Source: Cercophora sp. LCS_1 | Lineage: Eukaryota > Ascomycota > Sordariomycetes > Sordariales > Lasiosphaeriaceae | Direction of reading: 5' to 3' | DNA: 64,000 nt | Assembly: GCA_036250225.1 (NCBI GenBank) | Contig: JAPZLL010000001.1 | Location: 1,116,001-1,180,000 of the forward strand | Shown here: positions 1 to 11,971 of the stretch, one piece after another | How the letters are laid out: each line of letters begins with the position of its first letter | Position numbering within the stretch: position 1 is the stretch's first letter | Made by a program: the position numbers and the translations under genes | Notes under the pieces: model-generated | Seen by the model: only the letters and a program-made list of their open reading frames with translations | Database searches by the model: none | What the model was told of the DNA's origin: nothing

Positions 1-541
1 TATGTTCTTTTATGGTTGAGCGATTACGAGATTTCATGCGCTGACAGCGACAGGCTCTGTTGTCCTCTTTTCACACATGCTGAGCCAGCGAAAGAAGTAT
101 CTGAGCCCTGCTAAGGCCAAGAAGACCCAATGAATATCCCGGAGTAGTGTCAGTTAGGGCATTACCTCCAACTGGACCCACTGGCCGGTTCTCGCATGTT
201 CAAGAGCCCAGCGCGCGAGTCGGAAACAATAGACAAGGTCTCCCCTTGGTCGGGTATAGTCCGCGGCAAAGCGAAGCGAAGTCGCGAGAGGCACATAGGA
301 TAGAAGTTCGGGCAGCCAGCGCAAGCCCCACTAGGATAATGCTAGTCAGGGGCGGTAGAGCAAGCCCCATACATTGCGTATTGTCTTGTACATGTCACTT
401 GTATCATAGATAGAACATTGCTCCGCGTTGCTGGCGCCTCCCCCCAATAGACATCACCACATACAGACAACAAAGCAAACAGTCCCTGATGCCAGTGCCC
501 GAGATTGAGATCCCATTCAACGCCGAACCACCCAATTACCC
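1..541. other. Intergenic, nothing recognised
   Basis: This stretch lies downstream of the hydrolase gene on the minus strand. Only short overlapping open frames without family resemblance are present. I see no RNA gene and no repeat longer than a few units. It probably holds the 3' UTR of the hydrolase. Confidence 0.5.
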
Positions 542-1732
542 CTAAGATCGTATTGCCTCGCCACTGCTTTCGTACCAATCATTCTTGGTCCAACTGGCGA
601 TCATGTCCCTCGCCTCGTTCGCCATTGCCTCATAGGCCGGGTTCTCCGGCGGCTCAAACATGCTCATATGCGCGAGAACTTCATCCGTTGCCTTGTCGTT
701 GACAGCCGGTCGCCAGTCCCCTGCTTTGTCCTTCTGCGGCACCACGCAAAAAGTCCTCTGGTTTCCCAGGACTGTCCCGACCACGCTGTCCGTCCGTGAC
801 ATGGCAGCATTTCCCAATCTTGTGTAGAGATTCCCAAACCCAACCCCTAGCTCCCTGTTCAGCCTCATCATGTAGGCCACACGCCGTCTCAGTTCCTCCT
901 TTCGCGCAAGACAGCCCACAAACTCCATGTGGGACGCTGCCCATCCCCATCCCTGGCTGATCTGTTCTCGATTGTAGTACGCGGCCGCACCGCTGGCTGC
1001 CACGGCGCCAACAGCGCCGACGGCGACTGCGATTTTCCCCCACCGTCCCCAGCCGCTGGCATTGTTGTCCTTCTCATCAGCCTTGGGTTCTGGTGCTGGC
1101 AGCGCACCGGCGGCCTTCCGTTGCGCTGGGACCCTGGAATCTGCTGCCTTGGCGCCACCCCAGAGGCTGGTAAGACCGCTCAACTGGGCGATCGTTGCAG
1201 ATGCTGCTGCGTAGTGCCCTTCTGCCCCGTGTGCCACAACGCCCGGCGAAACACCCAGGAAAGGGGTGTCAAACGCAAGAACGCCCTGGACGTAGGGAAA
1301 CATCAAGGAGTTCGGGGTCGGAGGACGTGGCGGCGCAGCAGAGGGGTTATCATCATGAATGGACGGGTCCGTGGTGCCGTGGATGGGCTTCTCTGACGCG
1401 AGAGAAATTGCCGTCTCGGCGGCGACGATGCCACCCATGGAATGGCCAACGAGAAGCACGCGGACCGAGGGGTCGACCGTCGGCGAGGGCGTCCCCGCCG
1501 CAACTTCGAGGTCGATCACCTTGTTGAGCAGCCAGTCGCGGAAGCGACCGACGCATTCGCCCAGGTCACCGCGGGTTTCATATTTGGGATAGACCTCGAC
1601 GCGTACGTTGATCTTGGGAAGGACGGTGGCGACGCGTCGGCGAAGGTCCTCGGTAAAGGCATAATTGTCACCGAACGTGGACTCACCGCCCTTGAAGCCG
1701 TGGATAAAACAAAGAAGCAATGTCTTCTTCAT
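542..1732 (-). CDS. Serine hydrolase (lipase-like, DUF676/alpha-beta hydrolase)
   Basis: This is a single-exon protein of 396 residues. An N-terminal strand ending in HGF (residues 11-13) and the nucleophile elbow GHSMGG with Ser98 mark the alpha/beta-hydrolase fold. A second conserved patch, FDTPFLG near 154-160, is typical of the fungal DUF676-like lipase/esterase group. A hydrophobic Ala/Val/Gly stretch at about 233-252 could be a membrane anchor, so the enzyme may sit on an internal membrane. The start at 1732 is chosen because the hydrolase strand begins immediately (MKKTLLL). An in-frame ATG at 1804 would add 24 residues with no obvious role. Substrate cannot be told from sequence. The family call is solid; the activity on lipid esters is inference. 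It is divergent from the poly(A) polymerase gene, about 1.1 kb away. Confidence 0.8.
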   Translation of the reverse strand: MKKTLLLCFIHGFKGGESTFGDNYAFTEDLRRRVATVLPKINVRVEVYPKYETRGDLGECVGRFRDWLLNKVIDLEVAAGTPSPTVDPSVRVLLVGHSMGGIVAAETAISLASEKPIHGTTDPSIHDDNPSAAPPRPPTPNSLMFPYVQGVLAFDTPFLGVSPGVVAHGAEGHYAAASATIAQLSGLTSLWGGAKAADSRVPAQRKAAGALPAPEPKADEKDNNASGWGRWGKIAVAVGAVGAVAASGAAAYYNREQISQGWGWAASHMEFVGCLARKEELRRRVAYMMRLNRELGVGFGNLYTRLGNAAMSRTDSVVGTVLGNQRTFCVVPQKDKAGDWRPAVNDKATDEVLAHMSMFEPPENPAYEAMANEARDMIASWTKNDWYESSGEAIRS

Positions 1733-2815
1733 TGTCAGGCCCCATCGAGTGCTAGCTCGTGCAAGACGGGAGTGGTGGACGGGCTGGGAACTGCGGGGCT
1801 TCATCTGCCAGCTGACGTCCACATTCCAGGCTGCCCCGAGGACCCATGGTGGGGGTGGGGCATCGGCACAGCAGACTTTAATTCAACAACACGAGGCGAA
1901 CGACAACACGCCGGAACATCGTAGATTTGCTTTGGGTGCGCTACGTCAGTCCTCGTCTTCGTGTCGTGGGAGCCCGTCCTACATTCTGGACATACATTGT
2001 AGCGAGGTGAGTCTGAGGTGAAGCTTAGGCTACAGCGCTCTTCAGGCGAAAACCATGGACAACTTGGAACTGTCTGTTTTAGACTTTGCAGAGCGTAGAG
2101 AGCGATCAAGATTCGAGCGGATTCAAAAGTTCATTTTATACATCTCAAATGACCAGCAAGACCGTGAAACTGGAATGTCCCTTGAAGGTCATGGCTGTCC
2201 ACAGATTCCGAGACTCAGTGAAAACGGACCTCTGGACCGGCTTGCACCCTTGTAGCCGAGGCGCCGAGAACATTATGGCGTTAGGTGTGAACAAGAAGTT
2301 CGATATGGCAACAAAACTCACCAACGAATTGTTTGTTGAAGTGGCTTGACCTGGCAGGTTTTCGCACAAGGTGGCTGGAGTTGTTGTCGAATGCCTTCGC
2401 ACTGCAACTATAGAGGGCGTCTAGATTATCCTAATATTCTGACTCTGGAGTTGGCCTTTGGCATGGATGATGGACGAGGAAGAGGTATCTCTCAGACCTA
2501 TGTTGCATGTAAATGATCGGCCCCGGCCCGGTTGATGTTGGGCGGGTCCTCGTTCGTTGGGAAGTGGATAGACGCCAAGCCCCTTAGACGCGGGCTGGTC
2601 CGTGCAGCCGTAGAGTTCATGCGCGTGCTGACTGCAACCATTTTTGGCGGCGTCTTCCTTCCTTTACCTTTCAAGCAAAACCATACCGTACCCCATCACA
2701 ACCTCTCAAGAGTTTGCCACCTCTCAGCACCTATCATGACTTGACACCTCCGGGCTCTTTCCTCTCAACTTTCCGAGATCTCGTCGAGATCACCGTTCCA
2801 CCTACCTCTGGCAAG
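1733..2815. other. Divergent intergenic region, hydrolase / PAP1
   Basis: The region separates two divergent start codons and must hold both promoters. A pyrimidine-rich leader precedes PAP1 from about 2640 onwards. The frame upstream of the PAP1 ATG stays open for 34 codons but contains no ATG. No other gene is seen. Confidence 0.5.
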
Positions 2816-4687
2816 ATGACGACCGAACAGGTTTTGGGCGTGACGCCGCCCATCTCGACCTCTCTGCCGACCGAAGATGAGAAGCGACAGAATAACGCCT
2901 TGTTCGATGAGCTTCGCGCTCAAGGATCTTTCGAAGCGCCATCCGATACGGCGCAGCGCGAACAAGCCCTCAAGTTACTGCAGAGGATGGCTGACGAGTT
3001 TGTGAAAAGGGCGGCCATGGAGAAAGAGCCCAAGAACACGTTTTTGATCAAGAACGCCCGCGGTCGCATCTTTACCTATGGCAGCTACCGGCTGGGCGTC
3101 CACGGACCGGGCTCGGATATGGATACGCTGGTGGTTGCTCCGAAGTTTGTCACGGTTGAGCAGTATTTCGACATATTTCCCAAGCTGCTCGAAGAGATGT
3201 CCCCTCCCGGTGCTGTCGTCGACGTCAACGCTATCCCGGATGCTTTCGTTCCAATTATCACGTTCGAGCTTACGGGTATCTCGATTGATCTCATCTTCTG
3301 TCCGATTGCCACCCTGAAGGAACTCCCAGACGACAAGGACTGGACTCTCGCGGATAACAACCTCCTCCGAGGCCTGACGGAGAATCAAGTCCGATCTCTC
3401 AACGGAACTAGAGTCAATGACGAGATGCTCACGCTGGTGCCCGAGGTGGCTACTTTCAGGCTGGCGGTCCGCGCCATCAAGCTCTGGGCTCAACGAAAAG
3501 CAATATACGGCAATATCCTTGGGTTTCCGGGTGGAATTGCCTGGCTCATCATGGTCGCCAGGGTTTGCCAACTCTACCCGAAGGCGACGGCGGCCGTCAT
3601 TGTGAGGAAGTTCTTCACCATCATGCTCAAATGGCCTTGGCCGTTCCCAGTCTACTTGAAAGAAATCGAATACGGACTCTCGATTACCCGGGTGGCAGTT
3701 TGGAACCCCAAGGTAAGTTGATCTGTATATTTCTGCCCGCAGCCGTGGCTGACCTCATCACAGATCTACCCAACCGATCGAAACCATCGAATGCCCGTCA
3801 TCACGCCCTCATATCCCTCGATGTGCAGCACCCACAACGTGACACAGACAGCGATGACCGTGATCAAGCGTGAGCTGGACAAGGCACAAACTGTTGCCGA
3901 GGAGATCATGCGGGACAAGCGGCCGTGGAAGGATTTGTTCAAGAAGCATACATTTTTCACCGACGATTTCAAGTATTACATTGCAGTAATTTCTTGCAGT
4001 AGAACTAAGGAGGCGCACAACAAGTGGTCTACGTATATCGAATCAAAGGTTCGGCATCTGGCCACGAAGCTAGATATGCACCCCGACATCGTGATGGCGC
4101 GGCCGTTCAACAAAGGCATCGAACGTCTTCACCACTGTCACACCGATACCCAGTATGGACAGATCCAAAGCGGGAGCGTCGCTTATGTGGTGGATCCCAA
4201 AACCATCCAACCGGAAGCAGCCGAGGCTGTGATCAAAGCTGAGAAGTCTGACGAGCAGAAGGCTGATGTTACAGAGGCGGCAACCACGGACACCAAGTCG
4301 AGCGAAGCAAATGGGGTCGTCAAGGTCGAAGACTCCCCAGAGCATAAGCCCCCCACTGAGACTGCCCCCCCTGCGATAGAAGTCTATACAGCTAACCATT
4401 ACATTGGGTTGGAACTGAACGAGGGTGTCAAGGCCCTGGACCTTGCAAAAGAGGTCCGCGACTTTAGGACCATGTGCCAGAACTGGGAGAAGTACGACCA
4501 CCATCTCAATGCGTTGACCGTCAACGTGATCAAAAACTTTGACCTGCCGGAAGATCTCTTCGACGCAAGCGCGGGCGAGGTGAAGCCTTCGAAGCCCATT
4601 AAGAAAAAGCGGCCTGCGGATGGCTCCGCCCCGGCGAATGGGCGCGATAAAGGGCCGGTCAAAAAGAGAAAGCCGGCAACAGGGTAA
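2816..4687 (+). CDS. pap1: Poly(A) polymerase, nuclear
   Basis: Two exons, 2816..3712 and 3764..4687, encode 606 residues; the 51-nt intron 3713..3763 has gtaagt and cag borders in phase 0. The enzyme adds poly(A) tails to cleaved pre-mRNA as part of the cleavage and polyadenylation machinery. The nucleotidyltransferase motif GSYRLGVHGPGSDMD carries Asp101 and Asp103, and the third catalytic Asp158 sits in ISIDLIF, at spacing like yeast Pap1 (Asp100, 102, 154). The exon junction rejoins WNPK to IYPTDRNHRMPVITP, a conserved stretch, which confirms the splice. The C-terminal RNA-binding domain is interrupted at about residues 425-500 by a Lys/Glu/Ala-rich low-complexity insertion before the conserved YIGLEL. 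Basic clusters KKKRP and KKRKP at the end look like a nuclear localisation signal. Confidence 0.97.
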
Positions 4688-4751
4688 GGGCAGGAGCATT
4701 TGGGACGGCGTTTACGGCTTTTGTAATGTATGCTAGCCAGGCATTTAGACG

Positions 4752-4757
4752 AATAAA
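4752..4757 (+). promoter_or_regulatory. AATAAA polyadenylation signal of PAP1
   Basis: AATAAA lies 64 nt after the PAP1 stop and 31 nt before the stop codon of the converging DML1 gene. If it is used, the PAP1 transcript should end at or inside the DML1 3' region, so the two messages overlap or nearly so. Confidence 0.5.
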
Positions 4758-4787
4758 GATTAGGTTTCCCCAAAACCCAACCCTAGG

Positions 4788-6550
4788 CTAATCATCATCA
4801 CCCTCATCGCTTCCACTTGACCAGCCCTCGTGATACTCGTCCGCCATCTCGGCGAGATCATTCCCAATCATTTCCCGATCCTCAAGACCAATAGACCTGA
4901 CCACCGTCGTTCTGAGCAGCTTGAGTCGATCAGACACGGACGAATCGGTGGACAGGCTGGTGGTAATGTTGACGCTTCCCGTCAGGGGCTCTCCGCTGCC
5001 CTGGTGTTGGAATATTTGGGGGAAGCTGTCAAGAAGCGGGAAACGAAGTTGGGTGTTGTAGCTGGGCTGTTAGCAAGATGAGTAAAAACAGCAACGTTCA
5101 AAGACATACCTCCTCGTAACAGGCTCATAGGCGTTCCGTTGACGCCGGGAATTCCTCTGGTCCTGATCACCCTCCATCTCGTTCTCTTGGTCCTTCTCCT
5201 CTGGATACCCCCGGAGGGAAATAAGCTGGCTAAACACCTTGGGTTTTTTGCTGCTGAACCCGTTCCTCAGCCCATGCGCCGCATCAGCCGCGTACGACGG
5301 GGAGAACCTCACATCGAGTTCGATCCCCTCTGCGAGCTCCTCCTCGGTCAGCTTCCGCCCCGGTGGTGCCTTTCCACTGCTGCCCTGCTCCTCCTCCGCA
5401 GGCGGTGCAAAACTCAACTGCAATCCAGCGATACTCTGTTTCCCCATCGAGTTGAGCGTCTCAGCCATGCCGCCCAGGGTGTCCGTATTCGTCCTCTCCT
5501 TCAACCTTGCCGGCAACATGACACTCTCCACCGCAGCCGCCCACAACCCGGTAACATGCCACGGCGAGCTTTGGTCCAGTACCAGATTGCCCGGTAACGT
5601 CCTCGGCAACCCCAACGGTACGACAATACTCGCCTGCTTGTACGCCTCGACCATAGCCCTCGCCTTGTTCGCCAACCTCAACACTCGTTTCTCCTACTCA
5701 TTATCGTCAGCGCCAAAAAGATCCCCAGTACCACAGAGAAAAAGAGAAGGCAACTCACCCTGTTCACCACCTCCTGCCCGTGACCACCCTCAACCCCCCA
5801 AACCCAAACCCCAACCTTCCCATACTCATCCCGTATCCTCTCCAAATACCGTCCCGCAAACCCACCCCACGCATCATCAAACCCAGCAAAAACCTGCAAC
5901 CCCTGCATCTGATCCGCCTCCTCGACAAACGGCCTCAGATCTCGATCCAGCAAATCATGCTCCCGGTCCAGATCAGCAAACAACTCCTCCCCCGTAGCGA
6001 ACCTCTCAAACGGCATGAGCGACGAATGGGCTTCGTATTCGGACAACTGCACAATCGAGCGCGGGTGGTAGTACACGCGGTTGTAATCCGACCAGAACCG
6101 GACGGTAGAAGACGTGAGAGGGGGCGGGCTGGTTCCCGCGTCGAGGGAGGCGGCGTATGCGGACTGTGGGATGGGCGGTTGGGTGTGGATCGTTGTTGGG
6201 CCGTTCCAGAGCGCTCCTTTGGGCATGGGTTGGCTGCTGGCAGCAGCGACGGGAGTATCGTCGTAGAGGGCGTTGATCTTGCGCATGGAGCCGAATCCGC
6301 CTTTGAGATCGTAGATGACGGTGCGGGGCGTGTAGGTCTCGACGCCGTCAACGCCGATGCCGGGGCGCCAGTGGATGTCGTGGTTGATGGGGGATTCAGG
6401 TTGGTCTTCTGAGTAGGTGAAGTAGGATTCCTGGGTGGTTGTCAGTTTGCGTGAATTGTATAGATGAGGATTGATTACCTGGGTGTTCCAAAAGTGAGTG
6501 GCTAGGTAGTTGGCCTGTTGGCCGAGTTGGGCCGTGATGATCTCGTGCAT
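4788..6550 (-). CDS. dml1: DML1 / Misato, mitochondrial inheritance protein
   Basis: Four exons on the minus strand, 6479..6550, 5759..6430, 5110..5693 and 4788..5061, encode 533 residues. Introns are 48, 65 and 48 nt, all GT-AG. The protein is a tubulin-like Misato family member needed for mitochondrial DNA inheritance and morphology. Its N-terminus MHEIITAQLGQQANYLATHFWN is the family hallmark, and the first intron splits NTQ from ESYFTY. The conserved blocks TPRTVIYDLKGGFGSMRKINALY and IVVPLGLPRTLPGNL follow. The last exon is short and ends in an acidic run of Asp; it was placed by requiring phase 2 to continue into NTQLRFPLLDSFPQIFQ. The acceptor at 5062 is preferred over a neighbouring AG five bases earlier, which breaks the frame. 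The stop is only 100 bp from that of PAP1. Confidence 0.93.
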
Positions 6551-7058
6551 CGTTTCCTGACTTTGAGGTGGTTTCCGAGGTTGAGCTTTATTCGTTGAAC
6601 GTTCGTTTTTGGTGGTTTACACTTATTGGTAAATCTGAGAGGCGGTTTATAAACGAGATGGCTGTCCACGATACACTGGAGTTGTGGATGAGAAGCTTTT
6701 AGGCACTCGGTGGTTCTGCAACCCTAACCCCTGAATGTGACGACATCATCACGACCTCATCGATGAGCACTCAAAAGTAACAAAGGAAACAAATGTTCCA
6801 TTACGCATACTCGTCGCCTATACAGAGGATATCGAAGTACTGCCAGCAATTCATTTCTCCATCACCGCCCTCATCATGTCTATCTGTTGCCGCCAGCCAA
6901 GTCTAAGCAGTCCCGTTCTATTAGGTATCCCATTGCCCCCCCAAGACTCCTGCCAAGTGAGCAAGAAAAAGCGAGCAAGACTGTCGTAGGTTGATCAAGA
7001 GAAGAAGCATCCGCTTCCGGAGAAAACTCGCCAATCGAGAATAAGGAGGACCACCCGT
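6551..7058. other. Intergenic, DML1 promoter and NADH dehydrogenase 3' end
   Basis: Two minus-strand genes flank this stretch, so it should contain the DML1 promoter and the 3' UTR of the dehydrogenase gene. No other coding or RNA signal is seen. Confidence 0.5.
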
Positions 7059-8887
7059 CTACTCGCGCGACACATCACGTCCAAAGAGCTTCGACTTGAG
7101 CCAGTCGTTGATGACGAGCAGCCGGTTGCGAGCTAGAGCCAAGTTAGTATGTGTTCGTTGGTTGTCTTGTTGGCGGCAAAACTTACTGCTGAAGCACATG
7201 GACAGATAGGCGCTCCTCCAAAACAGGTAGGTTAGGCTGCCGCCGCTCGCTACGTTCCCGTTGAACCAGCTGACATCGGCGACGGCCTTCTCACTACCAA
7301 TGTAGGCGAGACTACCCTGGTGACTGTAGTGGAAAGGTTTGATATCCTTGATGCGGCGCAGCTGCCGCTCGTAGGTCTCGATCTCGCGCGAGATCTCCGC
7401 TGCGTTGCCCGGCTTCAGGTTAAGAGACCCGCTGAGGTCACGAACCTTCTCCTCCAGCTGCTCGGTCTTGGCCATGTTGTTGAACAGCCGTGCCAGGAAG
7501 TTGCCCTCCTGACTGGCGACCTGGGCAGTGGGCGCGTATCCAGCAACGGCGCAGTCACCGACGGCCCAGATGTCACGGGCACCCTGCACAACCAGGTACT
7601 CGTTCACGGCAAGGCCGCGTCGAGAATCCTTTTGTGCGGGGATGCGGGCCATGAGGTCCCGGATGACGGGGCGCACGGCGTTGCCCGTTGCCCACACAAG
7701 GAGGCCGTAGGGGAACACGATCTTCTCCTTTTTACCATCGGGATTAGTAATCTCGGCCTCGACCGTCTTGTCCGTCACCTTTCGGACCACGGTCTTGGTC
7801 TTGATGTCGATCTTCTCCTCCTTGAACGTGCTCTCGGTGTACTCGATCAACTGCTTGGAGAAACTCGGCAAGACGTTGGGGAGGGCTTCAATAAGCGTCA
7901 CGCGGAAGCGATCACTGATGTCCGGAATGAGCTTCTTGATATCCTCCTCAAAGAAGTCCTGCAGCTCGCCGGCGAACTCGACGCCCGTCGGGCCACCGCC
8001 GACCACAACCATGTGCAGCAGACGGTCAATCTCCTCAGGGGCTTGGTCCTTGAACGCGGCCGTCTCGACGCAATCCATGATCTTCTTGCGGATGTTTTGC
8101 GCGTCGCCAATCTCCTTGAGGAAGCACGAGTTCTCGCGAACACCGGGAATACCGAACGTGGCGTTCTCGGCGCCAACGCCAATGACAAGCATGTCGTACG
8201 GCACCTCCACCTCCACCGTTGAGCCGCGAACCTCCGAGTCGTCGCGGACGCGCACAACCTTGCGGTCAGGGTCAATCGAGCTGGCCTCAGCTTCGTAGTA
8301 CTTGACGCTGGCGCGCTTCTGTCTCAGGATGGTCCGTATAGGCTCCATGATAGAGCGGTGCTCAATGGTGCCCGTGGTGCATGATGGAAGGAGTGGCGTG
8401 AAGAGGAAGTAGTTGCGAGGGGAGATGACGATGACGTTGTAGTTCTCGGTATCGAGGCGCTTGAGAAGGGAGACAGAGCCCCAGCCAGTTCCTTGGCAGC
8501 ATGTCAGTGAGGGGTATTTCCAGCATCACTGGGAACCATACCGAGAATGACGAGCGTCTTCTTGTTCGGATCCGCTTCAACTTGCGGCTCAGGATTCCTG
8601 TCCTCGTAGATCCCATAGCCAATGTAGGCAATGCCGCCAAGGACCGAGAGATTGAGCAACCTCCACGACCACCGCCATACCCGGAATCGCCGTGGTTTTT
8701 TGGGGGAAGGAGCCGGCGAAGCCTCGTCGGCGTACGTCCTTCGGAACTGACGCTGTAGGATTTGCCTGCTATTCAGCGCTGGTCTTGTCGCAATGGTACG
8801 ACAAGGTGTCTGCGCAAACAGTCTCGAGACAGCCTGGGGCTGTGATCGGATCGGGAGCTTGCTCAGGGCTCTCGCTGTGGACGACAT
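7059..8887 (-). CDS. Alternative (type II) NADH dehydrogenase, external type, mitochondrial
   Basis: Three exons, 8542..8887, 7187..8491 and 7059..7132, give 574 residues; introns are 50 and 54 nt, the second with a perfect TACTAAC branch site. The enzyme oxidises NADH and reduces ubiquinone without pumping protons. The N-terminus is rich in Arg/Ser with no acid until about residue 54, as in a mitochondrial presequence, followed by a single membrane span at about 78-94. The FAD site GTGWGS is at 116-121 and is split by intron 1, whose removal restores it. The NADH site VVVGGGPTGVEFAGEL is at about 277-292. The C-terminal SLAYIGSEKA and SYLSMCF-like membrane-binding end are present. The membrane span suggests an intermembrane-space-facing (NDE) enzyme. 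There is no EF-hand insertion, so it resembles NDE2 rather than calcium-binding NDE1; an NDI-type enzyme is not excluded. Confidence 0.93.
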
Positions 8888-9247
8888 TGTGCCCAATTGG
8901 CGTTTGCTACTCGCAAAACGTGCAGCTTTCTGGAGGAACGAGAAGTGGAACACAGGGAAGAGTAAGAAATAAAATTCTGAGCAGGTTAGGAGTCAGAAAT
9001 CAAAACATCTCAATGTCACCAAAATGCCGTTCTGGTATCTGATAAGCGAAGCCAGGGGTCGCGCCTTTTTTCTGAGCTCTATTTTTCGCACACCCCATTT
9101 TAGTTTTGACACACCGCGCCCATGTACAACCCTGGCCTTTGGTAGCGCCACTCAAGCCATCTATTACTACGTTTTGGCCTCTATCCCTTCCAAAAAGGCA
9201 TCAACAGTTATAAACTGGCCAATTTAGAATTTTAAATACACATTCAA

Positions 9248-9289
9248 TCAATTCAATTCAATTCAATTCAATTCAATTCAAAAAAAAAA
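9248..9289. repeat. AATTC pentanucleotide microsatellite plus A-run
   Basis: About six tandem copies of AATTC are followed by nine A residues. It is noncoding and lies in the intergenic gap. Confidence 0.9.
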
Positions 9290-9769
9290 CATATCAGCAA
9301 TTTCAAAGTAGAGTAAAAGCGGCATTCCAAAGGCACACAGATACATTGGCGGGCCAGGGTTATAAGTGGGAGCGGTGTGCCAGAAACAAAAATGGGGTGT
9401 GCACAAAACCGAGCTGTTTTTTTTACCTCTTGGGTTTATCCGCTACCGGCTCCAAGCAGGTGCCAAAGTGGAGAGCCTCAGACAACTCCCCATTTTTCCA
9501 GGGATTAGAAGTATGACGCCAGGATCCGGTCTTTCGCAATGGCAAGGCCATCCCGCTCTAGAGTTTGGTGACAGGGCGGAAGCCCGAAAACATCGCAAAA
9601 TTGAAAGCCTCAAGAGCGAATTTCCAGCGCTCCCCAGCGCTCAATGGTATCAAATCCCTCAAGGTCCTAAGACAGATAACCTCGCACCTTTGAGACCGCT
9701 ATCAGCTGTTGACTGCAACCTGACTCCCAGCCACTCAGAGAGCGTGGAATTCCTGTGCATTCAAGTGGT

Positions 9770-9783
9770 GGGGGGGGGGGGGG
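9770..9783. repeat. Poly-G run (14 nt)
   Basis: An uninterrupted run of 14 G residues lies in noncoding DNA. Its length is likely to vary and may be an assembly-sensitive site. Confidence 0.85.
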
Positions 9784-11935
9784 AATGACAGCCGCAACGG
9801 CGTTTCCGCCGCATCTCGCCACCTAGGAACCACTTGGCGCGCGGCGCAGTAAACCTCGTGTCAGGGAATTCCCGTGAAAGTCTCACACGCTGACACCGCC
9901 TGGGATATCGGCCTCACTGCCGGTCTCGGGGACAGAACGACGAGTTGACGCCCCCGCCTCCAGACGCCGATACAAAATCTCGATTCCGAGTCCCAGGATG
10001 ATACTACCATACCCGCGTCCCCTTGTGAAAGCAAGCAGAGAGGGGTTGCATGTGATTCCTAGGTGCATCCGGATTTTCCCGTTCCCGAGCCGAACCGAGT
10101 CGGCCCTAAGAGCATGTGGGAGTGGCGGAAGCCGGGCGTAAACGGAGCTCGGCTCCGGGGGCTGGCGGCCGGTCTTGGCGGTTATTGGCCGTATTTCCCG
10201 GGCAATCCACGCCGCGCCTAGCGGAACTCATCTGCCTCGGCTCGGTGGTAGGCAGAAACCCCCAACTCTCTGCACTCTGCCACGGTATATTCGTTGCCAA
10301 CCATTGCCAATGTTCTGATCGTCTCCCCTCGCCCGGTGCCGCGATTCCGATCGGGGATTTTTTTGCCTGGTGCTCTGAGACGGACAAAGTCGATTTGTTC
10401 GTGAGCGGCATGGATGATCACCAACCGGACCAAGAGATCACGGAACGGGCAGAGAAGGATCCGTTCAAAAAGTTCCGCATTGCTTGCCCAGCCTCCGTCA
10501 CGAGGGCGCTTCACTCGACGTCACAGTGAGCCGCTCACGGGCTCTCACCGATGCACCAGTCCGTCTTAGCCGTTAGCTTGTGTCGTCTTTGCCCAAATCC
10601 TAGGCTTCGCGAAACATTCGGGATTGGCGCTCCTTTTAATTCTACGCGACCGATCTCCTATGCCGTTTCTTATCCCAGCACAGATTCTGAAGCACCTGAG
10701 CAATTAGGCTAGAGCAGCAAAACCACTTTTGCAACACAGGTTCAATCCCCGCTTCTGCAAACTGCGGTGCCGACAACCCGGCAGCGAGCATCGAGCAAGC
10801 AGGCAGCCAGCAGGACCGAACAAACTCAGACATTGCTCATGTCGGTATCAGATACATTATCAAAATGTTTCCCGACGCACTCGGATCTCGGGAGCCCACC
10901 ACAGATAGGTAACCAAAGCCCTGCTGGACGCAGATTCCATTGCGGTGTTGAAAGGCCCAATTTGAAGCGGCTCAGGTCCGGAACCCGAAGAAGTCAGTTG
11001 AAACTCGCCAGTCGCTCCGTCCGAGTGTCATCACCAAAACCCCTGTCGCTTGACGCGCTGAAACGCTGTGCTCATGGCTGAGACAACGCCACCCCTGTCG
11101 TCCACTTGGTCGATGTCGCAACTGTGCTGTCTTTTGCCTGCACCAAGACAATGCAACATGGCAAGCACGCATCCGGCAGCGTCCTGCAACGAAGCTGACA
11201 GATCGGTAGAGCGGGGTGAATGGGCTTGGAGCCCAAACTAGCACATCCGATCATGTTCGCCCCTCACCCATTGGCGATCTCCCCCATGCCGCGCGTGCTG
11301 CACCTGTGCCCCTGGGCCATCGCGTGCCGATGAGGCGCCTCCGCTTTCCCAGGTCTACTATCACCAATGCCTACCGAACCACGCAGCGAGATGGTAGTGG
11401 CGCTCTGTGTGACTCCCTCCGGCTCCGATGCCCATGCGGTCCATCGTTCGCGGGCTCGTGCTGTCCCGTTGACCCTTGATCCTGTCTCCGGGGTCATGGC
11501 TCGCACAGAGGTCTGGTACGTGACCCAGACTCTTGAGACGCCTCGTGCCCTTGGCCTCCTCTGTCCAGAAGGGGCACCGGTAAATGTCTCTGTCTTCCCT
11601 TCATCTTCTCCTTACCCGAACCGGATCCCTGTCGCGGGAGGCTGCTTGGGGCTCGATCCATTATGCTTGAATGCTCGGCAGCTTGCTGATCAACTCCAAG
11701 CAACTTTCCTCCACACTCTCTCTTTTCCCAGTATCCTTACTCCATTCGCTCTCTTTTTTTCTCTTCTTCCCCAAGGCGGGCCTTCCAATCCTTTCTATTC
11801 GTATAATCTCGTTTTTTTTTCTTGACGGTTCCTGTTTCCTCTTTGAAAATTCTCCGAGCAAGCATCCCACGTGCCTGGTTCCCCCATTCGCTTTACAAGG
11901 CCTTTCTTGAACAACACACACCAACGTGAGCATTC

Positions 11936-11971
11936 ATGACATCAACGTTCTTCCGAGTCACGGCATTATAA
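11936..11971 (+). other. Upstream reading frame, 11 codons
   Basis: An ATG followed by ten sense codons and TAA ends 31 nt before the first possible start of the glycine-rich protein. If the leader of that message includes it, it could dampen translation. Whether it is transcribed is unknown. Confidence 0.3.

Noticed and set aside
7320..8222. 300-codon frame on the plus strand
   Set aside because: It is antisense to the NADH dehydrogenase exon and has no own family signature; GC-rich codon bias explains it.
10681..10765. tRNA-like stretch with an A-box-like and a good B-box-like segment (GGTTCAATCCC)
   Set aside because: The D stem does not pair, the anticodon stem leaves a 6-nt loop, and no acceptor stem matches CTTCTGCA. 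It may be a decayed tRNA, but no working tRNA is present.
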